DNA from: Amygdalobacter indicium | Lineage (GTDB): Bacteria > Bacillota > Clostridia > Saccharofermentanales > Fastidiosipilaceae | DNA: 64,000 bases | Assembly (NCBI RefSeq): GCF_029101545.1 | Contig: NZ_CP118866.1 | Location: 682,001-746,000, forward strand | Direction: 5' to 3' | Shown here: positions 1-9,600 of the stretch, piece after piece | Numbering within the stretch: the stretch's first letter is position 1 | How the letters are laid out: the number at the start of each line of letters is the position of its first letter | Notes under the pieces: generated by a model | Seen by the model: only the letters and a program-made list of their open reading frames with translations | Databases searched by the model: none | What the model was told of the DNA's origin: nothing | Program-made: the position numbers and the translations under genes

Positions 1-75
1 GAAGATTCCGCAACTTATGAGACAAAGAAAGCTGACAAGACAGACAAGAATGCTGAGACAACAACTAAGAAGTGA
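1..75 (+). CDS. C-terminal end of an unidentified protein (partial)
   Basis: The frame open from base 1 runs 24 codons to a TGA at 73-75. The visible tail is rich in Lys, Thr, Asp and Glu, is very hydrophilic and probably disordered. It stops 31 bases before a strong hairpin terminator, which supports it being the true end of a plus-strand gene. Too little is present to name the family. Confidence 0.6.
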   Translation, partial: EDSATYETKKADKTDKNAETTTKK

Positions 76-106
76 GTTTCAGTAATCTGATTATTCTTTT
101 CTTTAT

Positions 107-140
107 AAAAAAGACCGGCTCTTTTGAACCGGTCTTTTTT
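107..140 (+). terminator. Bidirectional intrinsic terminator
   Basis: A 12-bp perfect inverted repeat, AAAAAAGACCGG (107-118) with CCGGTCTTTTTT (129-140), encloses a 10-base loop. The A-run and T-run on the two sides allow termination in both directions. This suits the convergent genes: the partial plus-strand gene ends at 75 and the minus-strand peptidase ends at 155. Confidence 0.9.
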
Positions 141-154
141 CTTATCAAATTTTC

Positions 155-2059
155 TTACCAAATACTGACTCGCTTTTCTTTTGCCAAATACATGCCGTCG
201 TCGGGCTGTAATTTATAATATTCCGCAAAAGGACTTAAGTTCATTAACTGGCGATTAGCCCTGAGAATACAAGGTGCATGCGGATCCAAAGACAAGAGAA
301 TTTTCTCAAATTGCGGCGTAAATTTGGAACGCCAAACCCGCGCCCAGGACATATAAAATTCCGCTTCATGTTCTTTATCGTTCGCTATTGCAGCCGTATA
401 AGCACAGGCAAGGCCGCCGGCATCGGCGATATTTTCCGAAACAGTTAATTTGCCGTTGCATTTACCTGCCGGAGTAGGATAGTTATCGAATAAAGCAATC
501 ATTTCCTGCGTTTTCTTTTTGAAAGCCTCATAGTCTTCCGGCTGCCACCAGTCCTCTAAATTACCGTTTTCATCGAAACGACAACCGTTATTGTCAAAAG
601 CATGAGAAATCTCATGGGCCATAACAGCTCCGATACCGCCGTAATTGGCAGCTTTAGGCGACTCCAGGTCATAATAGGGCTTTTGCAATATTGCCGCCGG
701 AAAAACAATGCAATTCTTAGAAGGGGAATAGTAGGCGTTAACCATATCAGCCGGCATCGACCACAGTTCAGGATCAATTTCCTGCGCAAAATTATCAATA
801 GTGTACTGATAAATAGTCTGATTCAATTGCGTACAGGTTAAGAGCAGAGACGGCTTATTTTCATCAATTACCGGCAAAAGCTTATCATACAAAGGCGAGA
901 TTTTATCCGGATAAGCAATATGCAGCTGCAGCGCCTTTAACTTTTTAATAGCCTTTTCTTTGGTAGAAGCCGATAACCAGGTAATTTGACTGAGCCTTTG
1001 CTCATAGACTTGAATCATCTGCTTCAACATTTCTAAAACATCCATTTTAGATTGTTCGCTGAAATTGGTATGAGCATAATACAGACCGACAGGATCGCTG
1101 TAATACGAATTAGCTAAATCAAAAGTATATCTCTCAAAATTACGCGGTTCGGCCGCTCCGAGCAACATACGCCCATATTCGCCGCCTTTAATGCGCAAAT
1201 CGTCAGTTAAATATTTGCTGTTGTGCAGGAGAAAATTAACCAGAGCCCAAGCCTTAAAAGCGGAGAAATCAGTCGAATTGACAAATTTGCTCAAAGAGGC
1301 TGTAAATTCCGGTTCACTGTCGCTGACAATATCATCAGCGGACAGATGGAAAATATTCTGCAGTTCCGTTCCCAATGCCTGCAGCTCCGCCGGCAATTTA
1401 TCAATGTAGGTTTGCAAAGTTTGCGGATGATAACTGTCGACATAATCGGCCTTTTGCTCATTACTCTTGGTGTAAATAGCGAAAGAGGCATCGAATTTCA
1501 TGGTTAATTCTACCAACTCTTCTACGTTGCTCAAACCTAATGCCTGCAGGTAAGCTGAGGTGCAGTGCTTGTAATTATCCAACAGTTGCGCAGCTTGCGG
1601 ATGCCCCGGTTGATAATAGGTAGAATCGGGTAAAATTGTTCCGGCCGGTCCGAAATAAAGGATTTTTTTGCGTGCCCGCTTCATATCTGCCTCTATATCT
1701 ATGGTCAACGGAAAAGGCAGGCCTGTAAACTTATATTTACCATAATTTCGGCAAATTTCTGCAAAGGAAGTATACTTATCCAATTCGGCGGAAAGCCCCA
1801 ATAATGCGGGAATTTCGTTGCTTTCGCGGCTTTTCTCATCTCTGGCCAGGCGTAAAAGCTTAACATAAGCCGACAAGTGCGGATTATCATTTACCGATTC
1901 AGGCTTTTGCAGCCAAGTTTCGGACAGTTTCAACAAGTATTTCTCAATAGATTCATCTAATTCGTGAAACGTGCCCGTAGCGGGGCGATCCGGCGGAATT
2001 ACGGCATTTTTAAGCCATTCTGCATTAACGTAGGTGTAAAAATCGTCTTCTAACCTCAT
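155..2059 (-). CDS. pepO: M13 family zinc metallopeptidase (PepO-type oligopeptidase)
   Basis: A 634-residue endopeptidase of the neprilysin/PepO family, which cleaves short peptides. The zinc site HEISH is at residues 482-486, the third zinc ligand and its Asp are in ENIAD (542-546), and the substrate-binding NAYYSP lies at 441-446. The conserved C-terminal family signature is present and the protein ends in IW, as M13 enzymes do. There is no signal peptide or N-terminal membrane segment, so it is probably cytoplasmic and feeds peptide nitrogen, like lactococcal PepO rather than anchored neprilysin. The usual RVNGPLSN near the C-terminus is altered to RANRQLMN. It is monocistronic, divergent from rex, and the ATG at 2059 has an AGGAGG-type site just upstream. 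Confidence 0.95.
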   Translation of the reverse strand: MRLEDDFYTYVNAEWLKNAVIPPDRPATGTFHELDESIEKYLLKLSETWLQKPESVNDNPHLSAYVKLLRLARDEKSRESNEIPALLGLSAELDKYTSFAEICRNYGKYKFTGLPFPLTIDIEADMKRARKKILYFGPAGTILPDSTYYQPGHPQAAQLLDNYKHCTSAYLQALGLSNVEELVELTMKFDASFAIYTKSNEQKADYVDSYHPQTLQTYIDKLPAELQALGTELQNIFHLSADDIVSDSEPEFTASLSKFVNSTDFSAFKAWALVNFLLHNSKYLTDDLRIKGGEYGRMLLGAAEPRNFERYTFDLANSYYSDPVGLYYAHTNFSEQSKMDVLEMLKQMIQVYEQRLSQITWLSASTKEKAIKKLKALQLHIAYPDKISPLYDKLLPVIDENKPSLLLTCTQLNQTIYQYTIDNFAQEIDPELWSMPADMVNAYYSPSKNCIVFPAAILQKPYYDLESPKAANYGGIGAVMAHEISHAFDNNGCRFDENGNLEDWWQPEDYEAFKKKTQEMIALFDNYPTPAGKCNGKLTVSENIADAGGLACAYTAAIANDKEHEAEFYMSWARVWRSKFTPQFEKILLSLDPHAPCILRANRQLMNLSPFAEYYKLQPDDGMYLAKEKRVSIW

Positions 2060-2156
2060 TGTTCCTCCTAACAGCCTGTCATTTGTGGCTTGTTTATAAA
2101 TCTTTTTTAATTTTTGATTAATCTTGATTATACCATATGTTGTATACCGATAAGTC

Positions 2157-2165
2157 TGCTATAAT
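2157..2165 (+). promoter_or_regulatory. Extended -10 promoter of rex
   Basis: TG (2157-2158), one base, then TATAAT (2160-2165) forms an extended -10 element 55 bases before the rex start. No convincing -35 hexamer lies 16-18 bases upstream. The ribosome binding site AAGGAG is at 2207-2212. I found no clear inverted Rex-box (TTGTTAA-type) here. Confidence 0.65.
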
Positions 2166-2219
2166 ATAAAAATATTAGTATAATATGTAAATTATGATTA
2201 ATACTGAAGGAGATTTAAT

Positions 2220-2870
2220 ATGTTTAGACGTGTTAGAACTGAAAGTGTTCCGGCTCCTACAATTCGTAGAATGCCTACTTATTTGAATTGCCTGTTGCAC
2301 ATGCAGGCTAAGGGAATGACAGCAATTTCCTCATCGACAATTGCTTCCATGCTCAGCTTGACCGGTATTCAGGTCCGTAAGGATTTGGCTTGGGTTTCAG
2401 ACTCAGGTAAACCCCGTACAGGTTTCCCCATCGATCGTTTGATTAACGATATTAAGAGCTTCCTCGGCTACAACAATGTTCGTGAAGCTGTCTTAATCGG
2501 TGTTGGTCACTTGGGCGGTGCTTTCCTCCATTACTCAGGTTTCAAAGAGTACGGTTTGGCAATTTCCGCTGCTTATGATATCAATCCGGATTTGATTGCC
2601 AAGTACAAGGATTCCGAAGTCCCTGTTTACAACATTAACGAGATTGAGAAGCACAAGTTGCCGGAATTGGCTATTTTGACCGTTCCTCATGATCAGGCTC
2701 AAGCTACAGCCGAGAAGTTGGCACAATTAGGCGTTAAAGCTATTTGGAACTTCTCTACCGTTCATCTGAATTTGAACGATGCAGTTATTGTTGAGAACGT
2801 TGACTTGGCACAATCATTAGCTTTGTTGTGGAACCAATATGAATTGAAACGTTTGAATGCCAACGGCTGA
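2220..2870 (+). CDS. rex: Redox-sensing transcriptional repressor Rex
   Basis: A 216-residue NADH/NAD+-sensing repressor. The N-terminal winged helix (about 1-80) has the conserved recognition helix with RKD at 53-55. The Rossmann domain follows, with GVGHLGGA at 94-101 (usually GxGNLGxA, so His replaces Asn) and an acidic end of the second strand (AYDINP) for the NAD ribose. Rex shuts off fermentation and NADH-oxidising genes when NAD+ is high, which fits an anaerobe that also carries an alcohol dehydrogenase and a PflX-like protein in this window. It is a single-gene unit with its own extended -10 promoter and terminator. Confidence 0.95.
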   Translation: MFRRVRTESVPAPTIRRMPTYLNCLLHMQAKGMTAISSSTIASMLSLTGIQVRKDLAWVSDSGKPRTGFPIDRLINDIKSFLGYNNVREAVLIGVGHLGGAFLHYSGFKEYGLAISAAYDINPDLIAKYKDSEVPVYNINEIEKHKLPELAILTVPHDQAQATAEKLAQLGVKAIWNFSTVHLNLNDAVIVENVDLAQSLALLWNQYELKRLNANG

Positions 2871-2904
2871 GTTCTCAGCTGAAAAAGCATTGTAAATTAT
2901 TAAG

Positions 2905-2950
2905 CGCCTGTTCCGTTAAGCGGGTTTATCCCGTACGGACGGGCGTTTTT
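2905..2950 (+). terminator. Intrinsic terminator after rex
   Basis: CGCCTGTTCCGT (2905-2916) pairs imperfectly with ACGGACGGGCG (2935-2945) and is followed by TTTTT. It overlaps the 3' end of the convergent minus-strand gene at 2949. Confidence 0.8.
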
Positions 2951-3974
2951 ATATGTCGGGATTATACATTTGAAAATCGGGGATAAAAGAATCGCTCTGA
3001 GTACTTTCATCCTGCGTAAAGGCATGTTTAACGCCCAGATCAAGCGCGAAATTGACAAATTCTTCGTATTCTTCCGTTTTCACATGTCGATTAAGTTCAG
3101 GATATTTTCGCAGTATTTGGGGAATAGGAGTATACTGGTTCATCAAACTGATGTAGATATTGTCCGAAAAACAGGTGTAAGCGTAACTTAAAACCGCTTT
3201 GGCATCGTTCAGATAGCCGGGCATGAGCAGAATCCGCAGGACAAGCCCTTTTTTCAATAGCGGAAAATGACAGGCGGCCTTAGAAGTTGCAGTCACAGGC
3301 TGCTTTTGAAACTTTAATTTACCGACTTGACGGTACATTTCCCGCACAACACTGAAACTTACTTCCGGATAATCGGGGCAACCCAGATATTTTGCAGCTA
3401 AATCGGAACGATAAAATTTAATATCAGGCAAATAAATATCAATAAGACCGTCGAGCTTTTTAATCATCTCCAAATTTTCGTAAGAAGAACTGTTATAAAC
3501 TAGAGGAATTTTTAAGCCCGCCTTTTTCAAATTTTCCAAACAGGGAATTAAAGTCGCCAACTGATGGCCGGCGGTAACCAAATTTATGTTACATGCACCT
3601 TGATCCTGCAAATCAAAGCAGGTTTGCAGAAATTCTTCCTGACTGAAAACTTTGCCGAGTTTATTCACATTTTTCCGTCTTCTGGAAGTGGAAATAGCGC
3701 AGTTCTGGCAAAAAACACAAGACATATTACAACCGGTAAAGAAAATTGCACCCGAGCCTGAAGCCCCGGAAATCGGCGGTTCTTCGTAAAAATGCAAAGC
3801 GGCGCGCGCAATGTGCAAATCTTTATCGGTCAAACAGAAGCCCAGCTCTCCGGCCAAACGATTGACCCGACAATTCTGCGGACAAATTTGACAACAACGA
3901 TATAGTTTTTGCCAGGAATTGAGGTCGGAATCGAGCTTCAGACTGTTTAATATTTCCAGATTTTCCTGATTCAT
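2949..3974 (-). CDS. PflX-like radical SAM protein
   Basis: A 341-residue radical SAM protein resembling PflX (the COG1313 relatives of pyruvate formate-lyase activase). The CxxxCxxC triad that holds the SAM-binding 4Fe-4S cluster is at C82, C86 and C89. Five more cysteines near the N-terminus (27, 28, 31, 35, 47) probably bind a second cluster or zinc, as in this family. The SAM-binding GG-type segment and barrel follow. The substrate of PflX-type proteins is not established; activation of a glycyl radical enzyme is an analogy only. The ATG has a poor ribosome binding site and follows maf by 19 bases, so translation may depend on coupling within a maf-pflX operon. Confidence 0.85.
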   Translation of the reverse strand: MNQENLEILNSLKLDSDLNSWQKLYRCCQICPQNCRVNRLAGELGFCLTDKDLHIARAALHFYEEPPISGASGSGAIFFTGCNMSCVFCQNCAISTSRRRKNVNKLGKVFSQEEFLQTCFDLQDQGACNINLVTAGHQLATLIPCLENLKKAGLKIPLVYNSSSYENLEMIKKLDGLIDIYLPDIKFYRSDLAAKYLGCPDYPEVSFSVVREMYRQVGKLKFQKQPVTATSKAACHFPLLKKGLVLRILLMPGYLNDAKAVLSYAYTCFSDNIYISLMNQYTPIPQILRKYPELNRHVKTEEYEEFVNFALDLGVKHAFTQDESTQSDSFIPDFQMYNPDI

Positions 3975-3993
3975 GTCGGATTAAACTGCTGAC

Positions 3994-5169
3994 TTAATTT
4001 TTTTGCAAAAATGACGGTAACGAAGAATCATTTCGTCTTAACTCCTGCAATTTGCTTTGCAAACTGTTGACTTGGCCGACTGCAGTTGCCGAATTATCGA
4101 AAATTAGAGGTCGACTCAAGCTTAAGTCCGGTACCATTGGCGTTTTCTCCGTCCCGCTTTGCTGTTTTAACTGTCCGTCTGCAGTCGGAGAGGCAGGCAG
4201 GGTATTGCTTGCTTTCTCTTTATTATTCATGTGCATTAAAGCGGAATTGAAGCGGCTGAAAGCGCTTTTACGCGTATTAGTATTTATGAGTTCCGGTTCA
4301 GGCGCAGATTCGGCTTTTAAAGCAGTTTCTTCGGCGACAGTACGGACTTTCACTTCCTTAACCTCGGGGACGTCTGTTATCGCCTCGGCAGCTCTTAACG
4401 GCAATATTTCGTTGCACTGTTCCAAAAGCGCGTGTAAAGGCAGGCCCATAACAGTATAGACATCGCCGACAATGCCGTTAATTAAAGCGGCAGTACTTTC
4501 CTGGACGGCGTAAGCACCGGCCTTGTCATAACAATTACCGGCAGCAATATAATCATCCACCGTTTTTTGCGCAAATGCCGTATCTCCCTGCATATATACA
4601 CCGGCCTGTTCGACAAAGGATAATTTGTAATATTCGTTCAATTCCGGATAGGCGGTCTTTACCTCTTTCAGGCGCTTGGACAATTCCGGGGATAAATTGC
4701 TCTGATAATAATTTTTATGAACTAATAGACAGACACCGGTTGAAACTTGGTGATATTGTCCTTTAATTTGATGTTGCCGATCTTCCTCCGTCGCTTTGGG
4801 GGTACCGAGAAGAGCAAGATCTTCGGAGCTTAACTGTTTACCCAACAATAAATTGAACATACTGTGAGCAACGGCGGCATCCTGAGGTTTGCCCAAAATA
4901 TAACCGCGGCACATAACTAAAGTATCGGCAGCCAGAATAAGAGGAGCTTTCGTCAAATAAGCGGCGGCCAGAGCTTTCTGCAAGGCCAACTCGCCTGTAA
5001 TAATTCGGCCCATAGCCGATTGACAGGCGCCCTTATATATTTCAAGCAGTTTGTTGCTAATAGCAGATTCATCAACCTGTGGACTATATGTAATAAAATC
5101 TATATTTGCCAAATTAAGAATACTTCTGCGACGAGGTGAAGAACTGGCTAATAATAATTGAGTAGACAT
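3994..5169 (-). CDS. maf: Maf-like nucleoside triphosphate pyrophosphatase with long C-terminal tail
   Basis: Residues 1-255 are a Maf/YhdE domain, which hydrolyses non-canonical or pyrimidine dNTPs and has been linked to septum control. Visible signatures are SSSPRRR at 9-15, the catalytic AADT around D82, SFVE at 184-187 and DKAGAYAVQ at 215-223. The domain is longer than the usual 190-200 residues because of inserts around 110-180. Residues 256-391 form a low-complexity, charged, probably disordered tail that I do not know from other Maf proteins. It ends in SLPSFLQKN, which recurs in the linker of FtsK 2.7 kb away (see findings). The ATG at 5169 has a strong GGAGG site. It is followed by pflX on the same strand. 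Confidence 0.9.
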   Translation of the reverse strand: MSTQLLLASSSPRRRSILNLANIDFITYSPQVDESAISNKLLEIYKGACQSAMGRIITGELALQKALAAAYLTKAPLILAADTLVMCRGYILGKPQDAAVAHSMFNLLLGKQLSSEDLALLGTPKATEEDRQHQIKGQYHQVSTGVCLLVHKNYYQSNLSPELSKRLKEVKTAYPELNEYYKLSFVEQAGVYMQGDTAFAQKTVDDYIAAGNCYDKAGAYAVQESTAALINGIVGDVYTVMGLPLHALLEQCNEILPLRAAEAITDVPEVKEVKVRTVAEETALKAESAPEPELINTNTRKSAFSRFNSALMHMNNKEKASNTLPASPTADGQLKQQSGTEKTPMVPDLSLSRPLIFDNSATAVGQVNSLQSKLQELRRNDSSLPSFLQKN

Positions 5170-5472
5170 GTTAATTCCTCCATATTTGCATTACAAAATA
5201 ATATTATAGAATAGATAGTGAGTTTATGGATTGCAAATTTATAACAATTATTCCGTTTGATAATTAGGCCGTATATTTCAGCTGTATAATTCAAACTTAC
5301 AGTGCAAGCGGAAGTGTCGGCAGAAATCTGCTTCGACCGGAAAATTTGCCGTACATTATCCTGCCCGCTTTGTAGTTGTTCTGCCTTAGGCCCTTCTGCC
5401 GGCTCCTCTGTCGCCTGAAGGCATTGATGATATAATTAAAAGAATCAATCCAAAATCTTGAGGAGCGGAATT
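5170..5472 (+). promoter_or_regulatory. Divergent intergenic region with rnhA promoter
   Basis: This 303-base gap separates maf (minus) from rnhA (plus). An extended -10, TG at 5428-5429 and TATAAT at 5431-5436, faces rnhA. A TATAAT on the minus strand (5203-5208) faces maf. Between them lie a small hairpin (about 5313-5334) and CTGCC-rich sequence without coding potential. The rnhA ribosome binding site GAGGAG is at 5460-5465. Confidence 0.55.
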
Positions 5473-5949
5473 ATGAGTGCCGAACCGGCAAAAGACAATA
5501 TTTTACGTATATATACGGACGGTGCCTGCTCGGGTAATCCGGGAGTAGGAGGTTGGGCGGCCGTGTTGATTTATCAGGGACACGAGAAAGAAATCTCGGG
5601 TGTAGCGGCGGACACAACCAACAACAGAATGGAAGTAACGGCTGTAATTCGCGCGCTGGAATGCATCAATCGTCCGATTAAAGTGATAGTCCACAGTGAC
5701 AGCAGTTACGTGGTCAATGCTTTCAATTCCGGCTGGATTAGAAGCTGGAAAGCGAACAATTGGGTCAATAGTGCCAAAAAAGCAGTCAGCAATCAGGATT
5801 TGTGGAAACGTCTGGCGGAACTTGTAGAAAAATATGACGTTACATTCGTTAAAGTAAAAGGCCACGCCGACGATTATTACAACAACAGATGTGATGTTTT
5901 GGCAGTTAAAGAGTGGCAAACTTACAAACGCTTGCATCCTTCGGATTAA
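5473..5949 (+). CDS. rnhA: Ribonuclease HI
   Basis: A 158-residue RNase HI, which cuts RNA in RNA-DNA hybrids such as Okazaki primers and R-loops. The acidic metal-binding residues are visible: D16 in YTDGACSGNPG, E54 in NRMEVTA, D76 in HSDSSYV and D141 near the C-terminus, with the flexible-loop His131. The basic handle region with its Trp residues (89-97) is present. A longer reading from a TTG at 5458 is possible, but the GAGGAG site at 5460-5465 places the start at ATG 5473. It heads a plus-strand run with the Nudix hydrolase and ftsK. Confidence 0.95.
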   Translation: MSAEPAKDNILRIYTDGACSGNPGVGGWAAVLIYQGHEKEISGVAADTTNNRMEVTAVIRALECINRPIKVIVHSDSSYVVNAFNSGWIRSWKANNWVNSAKKAVSNQDLWKRLAELVEKYDVTFVKVKGHADDYYNNRCDVLAVKEWQTYKRLHPSD

Positions 5950-5978
5950 CGGACTGCTATTGATTAAAGGGAGGATTT

Positions 5979-6563
5979 ATGGAAAAATTAACAGGCGACA
6001 AAACGGATTCTATATTTTTAGAAAAAGAAATAGGCAAAGAGAGCAAATTTCAGGGCGCAGTTTTTGAAACGATAAAATACACTATCCAAGGACCTGATCA
6101 ATGCGCTTATCCGCGTGAAGTTGTGCAACACCATGGCGGTTGCTGCATCGCGGCGGCTTTGCCGGACGGCAGATTTTTAATGGTGCGACAGTATCGCTTT
6201 GCCGTTCAGCAGGAATTGCTCGAATTTCCCGCCGGTAAAATCGAAAAAGGAGAGGATCCGGCAGTCTGCGCCCAAAGAGAGCTGGAAGAAGAAGGTGGAT
6301 ATTTGGCCGCGTCTGTCAAAGAAATGGGCTATGTTTACCCGACATGCGGCTATTCGACCGAAAAAATATTTCTGTATTACGCCGATCAGTTAAAACGAAC
6401 GGCACAACATTTGGATGAAGGCGAGCACGTTAAAGTAGAATATTTGACTTTGTCCGAAATTTTACAATTAATCGAAGAGGGGCAAATTCATGATGCCAAG
6501 ACAATCATTTTGGCCTATAAGATTAAGACGATGAGGGAAAAGGGTTGCCGTTGCAGCGAGTAA
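5979..6563 (+). CDS. Nudix hydrolase, ADP-ribose pyrophosphatase type
   Basis: A 194-residue Nudix protein with a full box (G86 to Y108) fitting Gx5Ex7REUxEExGU. The preceding REVVQHHGG (46-54) and the QYRFAVQQELLEFPAGKIE stretch are typical of ADP-ribose pyrophosphatases (NudF/YqkG), which split ADP-ribose into AMP and ribose 5-phosphate. It lies 29 bases after rnhA behind a GGGAGG site and 39 bases before ftsK, so the three are probably cotranscribed. ADP-ribose is the likely substrate by family; other nucleoside diphosphate sugars remain possible. Confidence 0.9.
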   Translation: MEKLTGDKTDSIFLEKEIGKESKFQGAVFETIKYTIQGPDQCAYPREVVQHHGGCCIAAALPDGRFLMVRQYRFAVQQELLEFPAGKIEKGEDPAVCAQRELEEEGGYLAASVKEMGYVYPTCGYSTEKIFLYYADQLKRTAQHLDEGEHVKVEYLTLSEILQLIEEGQIHDAKTIILAYKIKTMREKGCRCSE

Positions 6564-6602
6564 TTTGCAGATAATAATTGACGGAGAATGGAATAGTAAG
6601 TA

Positions 6603-9600
6603 ATGGTGAATTATAAGAAGAATGGCAATATTGGCGTGAAGGAAATTACAGTTCTTGTTTTGCTGTGTTTTCTTTCTCTGCTGTTTATTTCGTTTTATTT
6701 ACCCCCTGATGTTTCAGGTGCTATGGGAGTAGCTTTGCGTTATATCTCCTGCGGTCTTTTCGGACCTCTTTATCATTTTTCGCTCATCCTTATTTTGCTG
6801 GCTGCTTTTATTGTCGCGCGCAGCAGCAGACATCCGTTGCCGGGTGCTTTGATTTTTCACAGTATCATTCTCTATTTACTTGTAGCGTCACTTTTGCAGT
6901 TCTTTACCCTTGATCAGAAGGATTTTATTAATCAGGTTCAGCAATTAACCGGTTATTACCGGCAGACACAGGGAGAGAGCCTTTGGTTGAATACCAGCAC
7001 TTTGCGGGCAAGCACCGCTTTCAATTTACTTTGGCAGGCCGGCATTTCTCCTGATAATTATCCTTTGCTGCATAATTGCAGACCGATGGGAATTATTGCC
7101 GGAACTTTCAGCCTGGCCTTTTATGAAATGTTCGGTTCTTTGGCGGGAAAAGTTGTGTTATTTGCTTTAACTTTGGGCGAATTGCGCATTATTTTCGGCT
7201 TTTCCGCTTTGGAATGGCTGCTCAATTTGAGTGATATTGTGCGTCGCTCGCACAGTAATATTAAGCAGGCGGTGCAGGAAACTTTGGCCGATATGCATGC
7301 TGCCGAATTGCAAAAAGAAAATTATTATACTGAAGCTGAATTGGAAAAACCGTCCGAGCAGATTAAATTGCCGTTGAGAAAATTGCCGCAAATAGAAGCA
7401 GGTGCAGATGAGATTTCTGCCGCTGCTGCAGATGAGGCTGCAACCGGTACCGGTTCGAATACAAGTGCAGTGACGCCGCTTTTACCGGACGCAGAAGATG
7501 CACCGAGCACAGAAGAGAATAAGGTGGAAGAAGCGGCAACGACTGTACCTGCCGTTATACCTATAAATACCGCCCAATATTTAAGTGATGCCAAGCAGCA
7601 GCCTCAAACTGCAGATGCGAACGAGCAGCAGCTACAGCATTCAACTCACTTAACAGCGGAAAACGATTCTGTCGGGAAAGAAGAATTACCGGAACCGCAA
7701 TTGATAGACATGAGTCGCTGGCAACAACAGGCGGCAGGTAAAATTTTGCCGGAAATCAGACACAGTAATATATTTAATCCCGCTTTTGTCGAAACTTTGC
7801 CGCCTGAAAGCCTTGAACCTGATCGGGAAATAGAGGTGAACGTGCATAATCAGCCTGTAATTCTGCCCGCTTTTAACGCTGTGGACAATTCCTTGCCGAG
7901 TTTTCTGCAAAAACAGGCGCAAGCTGACAAAAAAGAATTTCCCGGTACGACCGGCGAAAAGTTGCAGGCTCAAGCTGAAAAAGTCGGTAATCTGGTAGCT
8001 GATTTACAGGAACCGCATACCGGTAAAATCGCTAATGAAGCGGAAAATTCAGCTCTGGCCCGTGAGTATCGCGTGCTTAACAGTTCTTCGCTGCAACCGC
8101 AATTTACAACGGTTAAGCATCTTGTCGATGTTGATCCTTTCAAATTGAATACAACAGCTGCAAGCGCAGATGTTGCCGGAACTTTCGGCGATTATAACCC
8201 TTTGAACAATATTACGGCCGACATTTCGCCGCTAAATTCTTCCGCTTACAGTTCACCTGCGCCTGCGGCCATAAAGGAGCTTGCTGTCGAACCTGAAACT
8301 GCTGTCGCTGCCGAACCTGAACTTGCGCACGAGTCGGAAACAGCCGCCACAGCGGAAACAGCCGTACTTGCGCCTGTTCCTTCTGCTTCGAGCCAAACAA
8401 ACGGCCCGACAGCAACAGACGCTGTAGCAGCTGCTCATTTAACGGACAAAAAAGTTGAAGTAGTTGCCGACTTGGATTTGTCGAAAGACAACGTGGAAGA
8501 AGAACATAAAACAACGGCAGCCAATTCAAGACAGCTTATATATACTGAAAGAGATCGTAAAGACAGTTTGCTGAAACAGGCAGCTTTGGACGAACTGACA
8601 AGGAAGCCCGATTCTCCCAAAAAACCGTATATTTATCCCGACCTTGACTTACTGACGCCGGTACAGAACAATCGCAACAATAATTCTGAAGCTGAAATCA
8701 GAGCCTTAGCCGATAAATTGGAATTTACTTTGAAAAGCTTCGGCGTAGATGCCGAGGTTATCAACATCACAACCGGTCCGACAATCACCCGCTTTGAATT
8801 AAGCCCGGGCGTAGGCGTTAAAGTCTCAAAAATTGTCAACTTGAATGACGATATAGCCTTAAGCCTGGCGGCAACCGGAGTGCGAATCGAAGCTCCGATT
8901 CCCGGCAAATCCGCCATCGGCATAGAAATACCGAACAAAGACAAACGCATCGTTGATTTACGTTCAATACTGGCCGGTAATGATTGGAAAAACAATAATA
9001 AGCCGCTGAAAGTTGCTTTGGGCAGAGACATCCCCGGACAACCGATTGTTGCCGACTTGGCCGATATGACCCACACTTTAATCGCCGGTGCAACCGGAAG
9101 CGGTAAATCTATTTGTATAAATGCCATTCTGATCAGTTTGCTGTATCATTGCCATCCCAAAGACCTCAAACTGATAATGGTTGACCCCAAAGTGGTGGAA
9201 CTGAGTGTCTATAACGGTATCCCGCATTTATTAGTACCGGTAGTAACCGATCCCAAAAAGGCGGCCGAAGCTCTGAACTGGGCCTGTGTCGAAATGGGCA
9301 GAAGATACGAATTACTGGCCCGGGCGGCCGTGCGGGACATCAAGTCATATAATGAATATGTCGCCAAAAATCAGGGAGTCAGGAAAACTGTTAAACAGAC
9401 TGACGGTCAGATGGTTTATGAAGTCATGGAACATATGCCTTATTTGGTAGTTATTATTGACGAATTGGCCGATTTGATGATGACGGCACCTCAGGAAGTA
9501 GAAGACGCAATCAACCGTATCGCCGCCAAAGGCCGAGCTTGCGGTATCCATTTGATTTTAGCTACCCAAAGACCTTCCGTTGACGTTATTACGGGTGTTA

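Noticed and set aside
2060..2219. Rex operator in the rex-pepO gap
   Set aside because: I could not find a TTGTGAA/TTGTTAA inverted repeat with the right spacing.
8212..9127. Long minus-strand frames inside ftsK
   Set aside because: They lie wholly within the confident ftsK gene, have no start signals, and come from the biased codon use of its linker.
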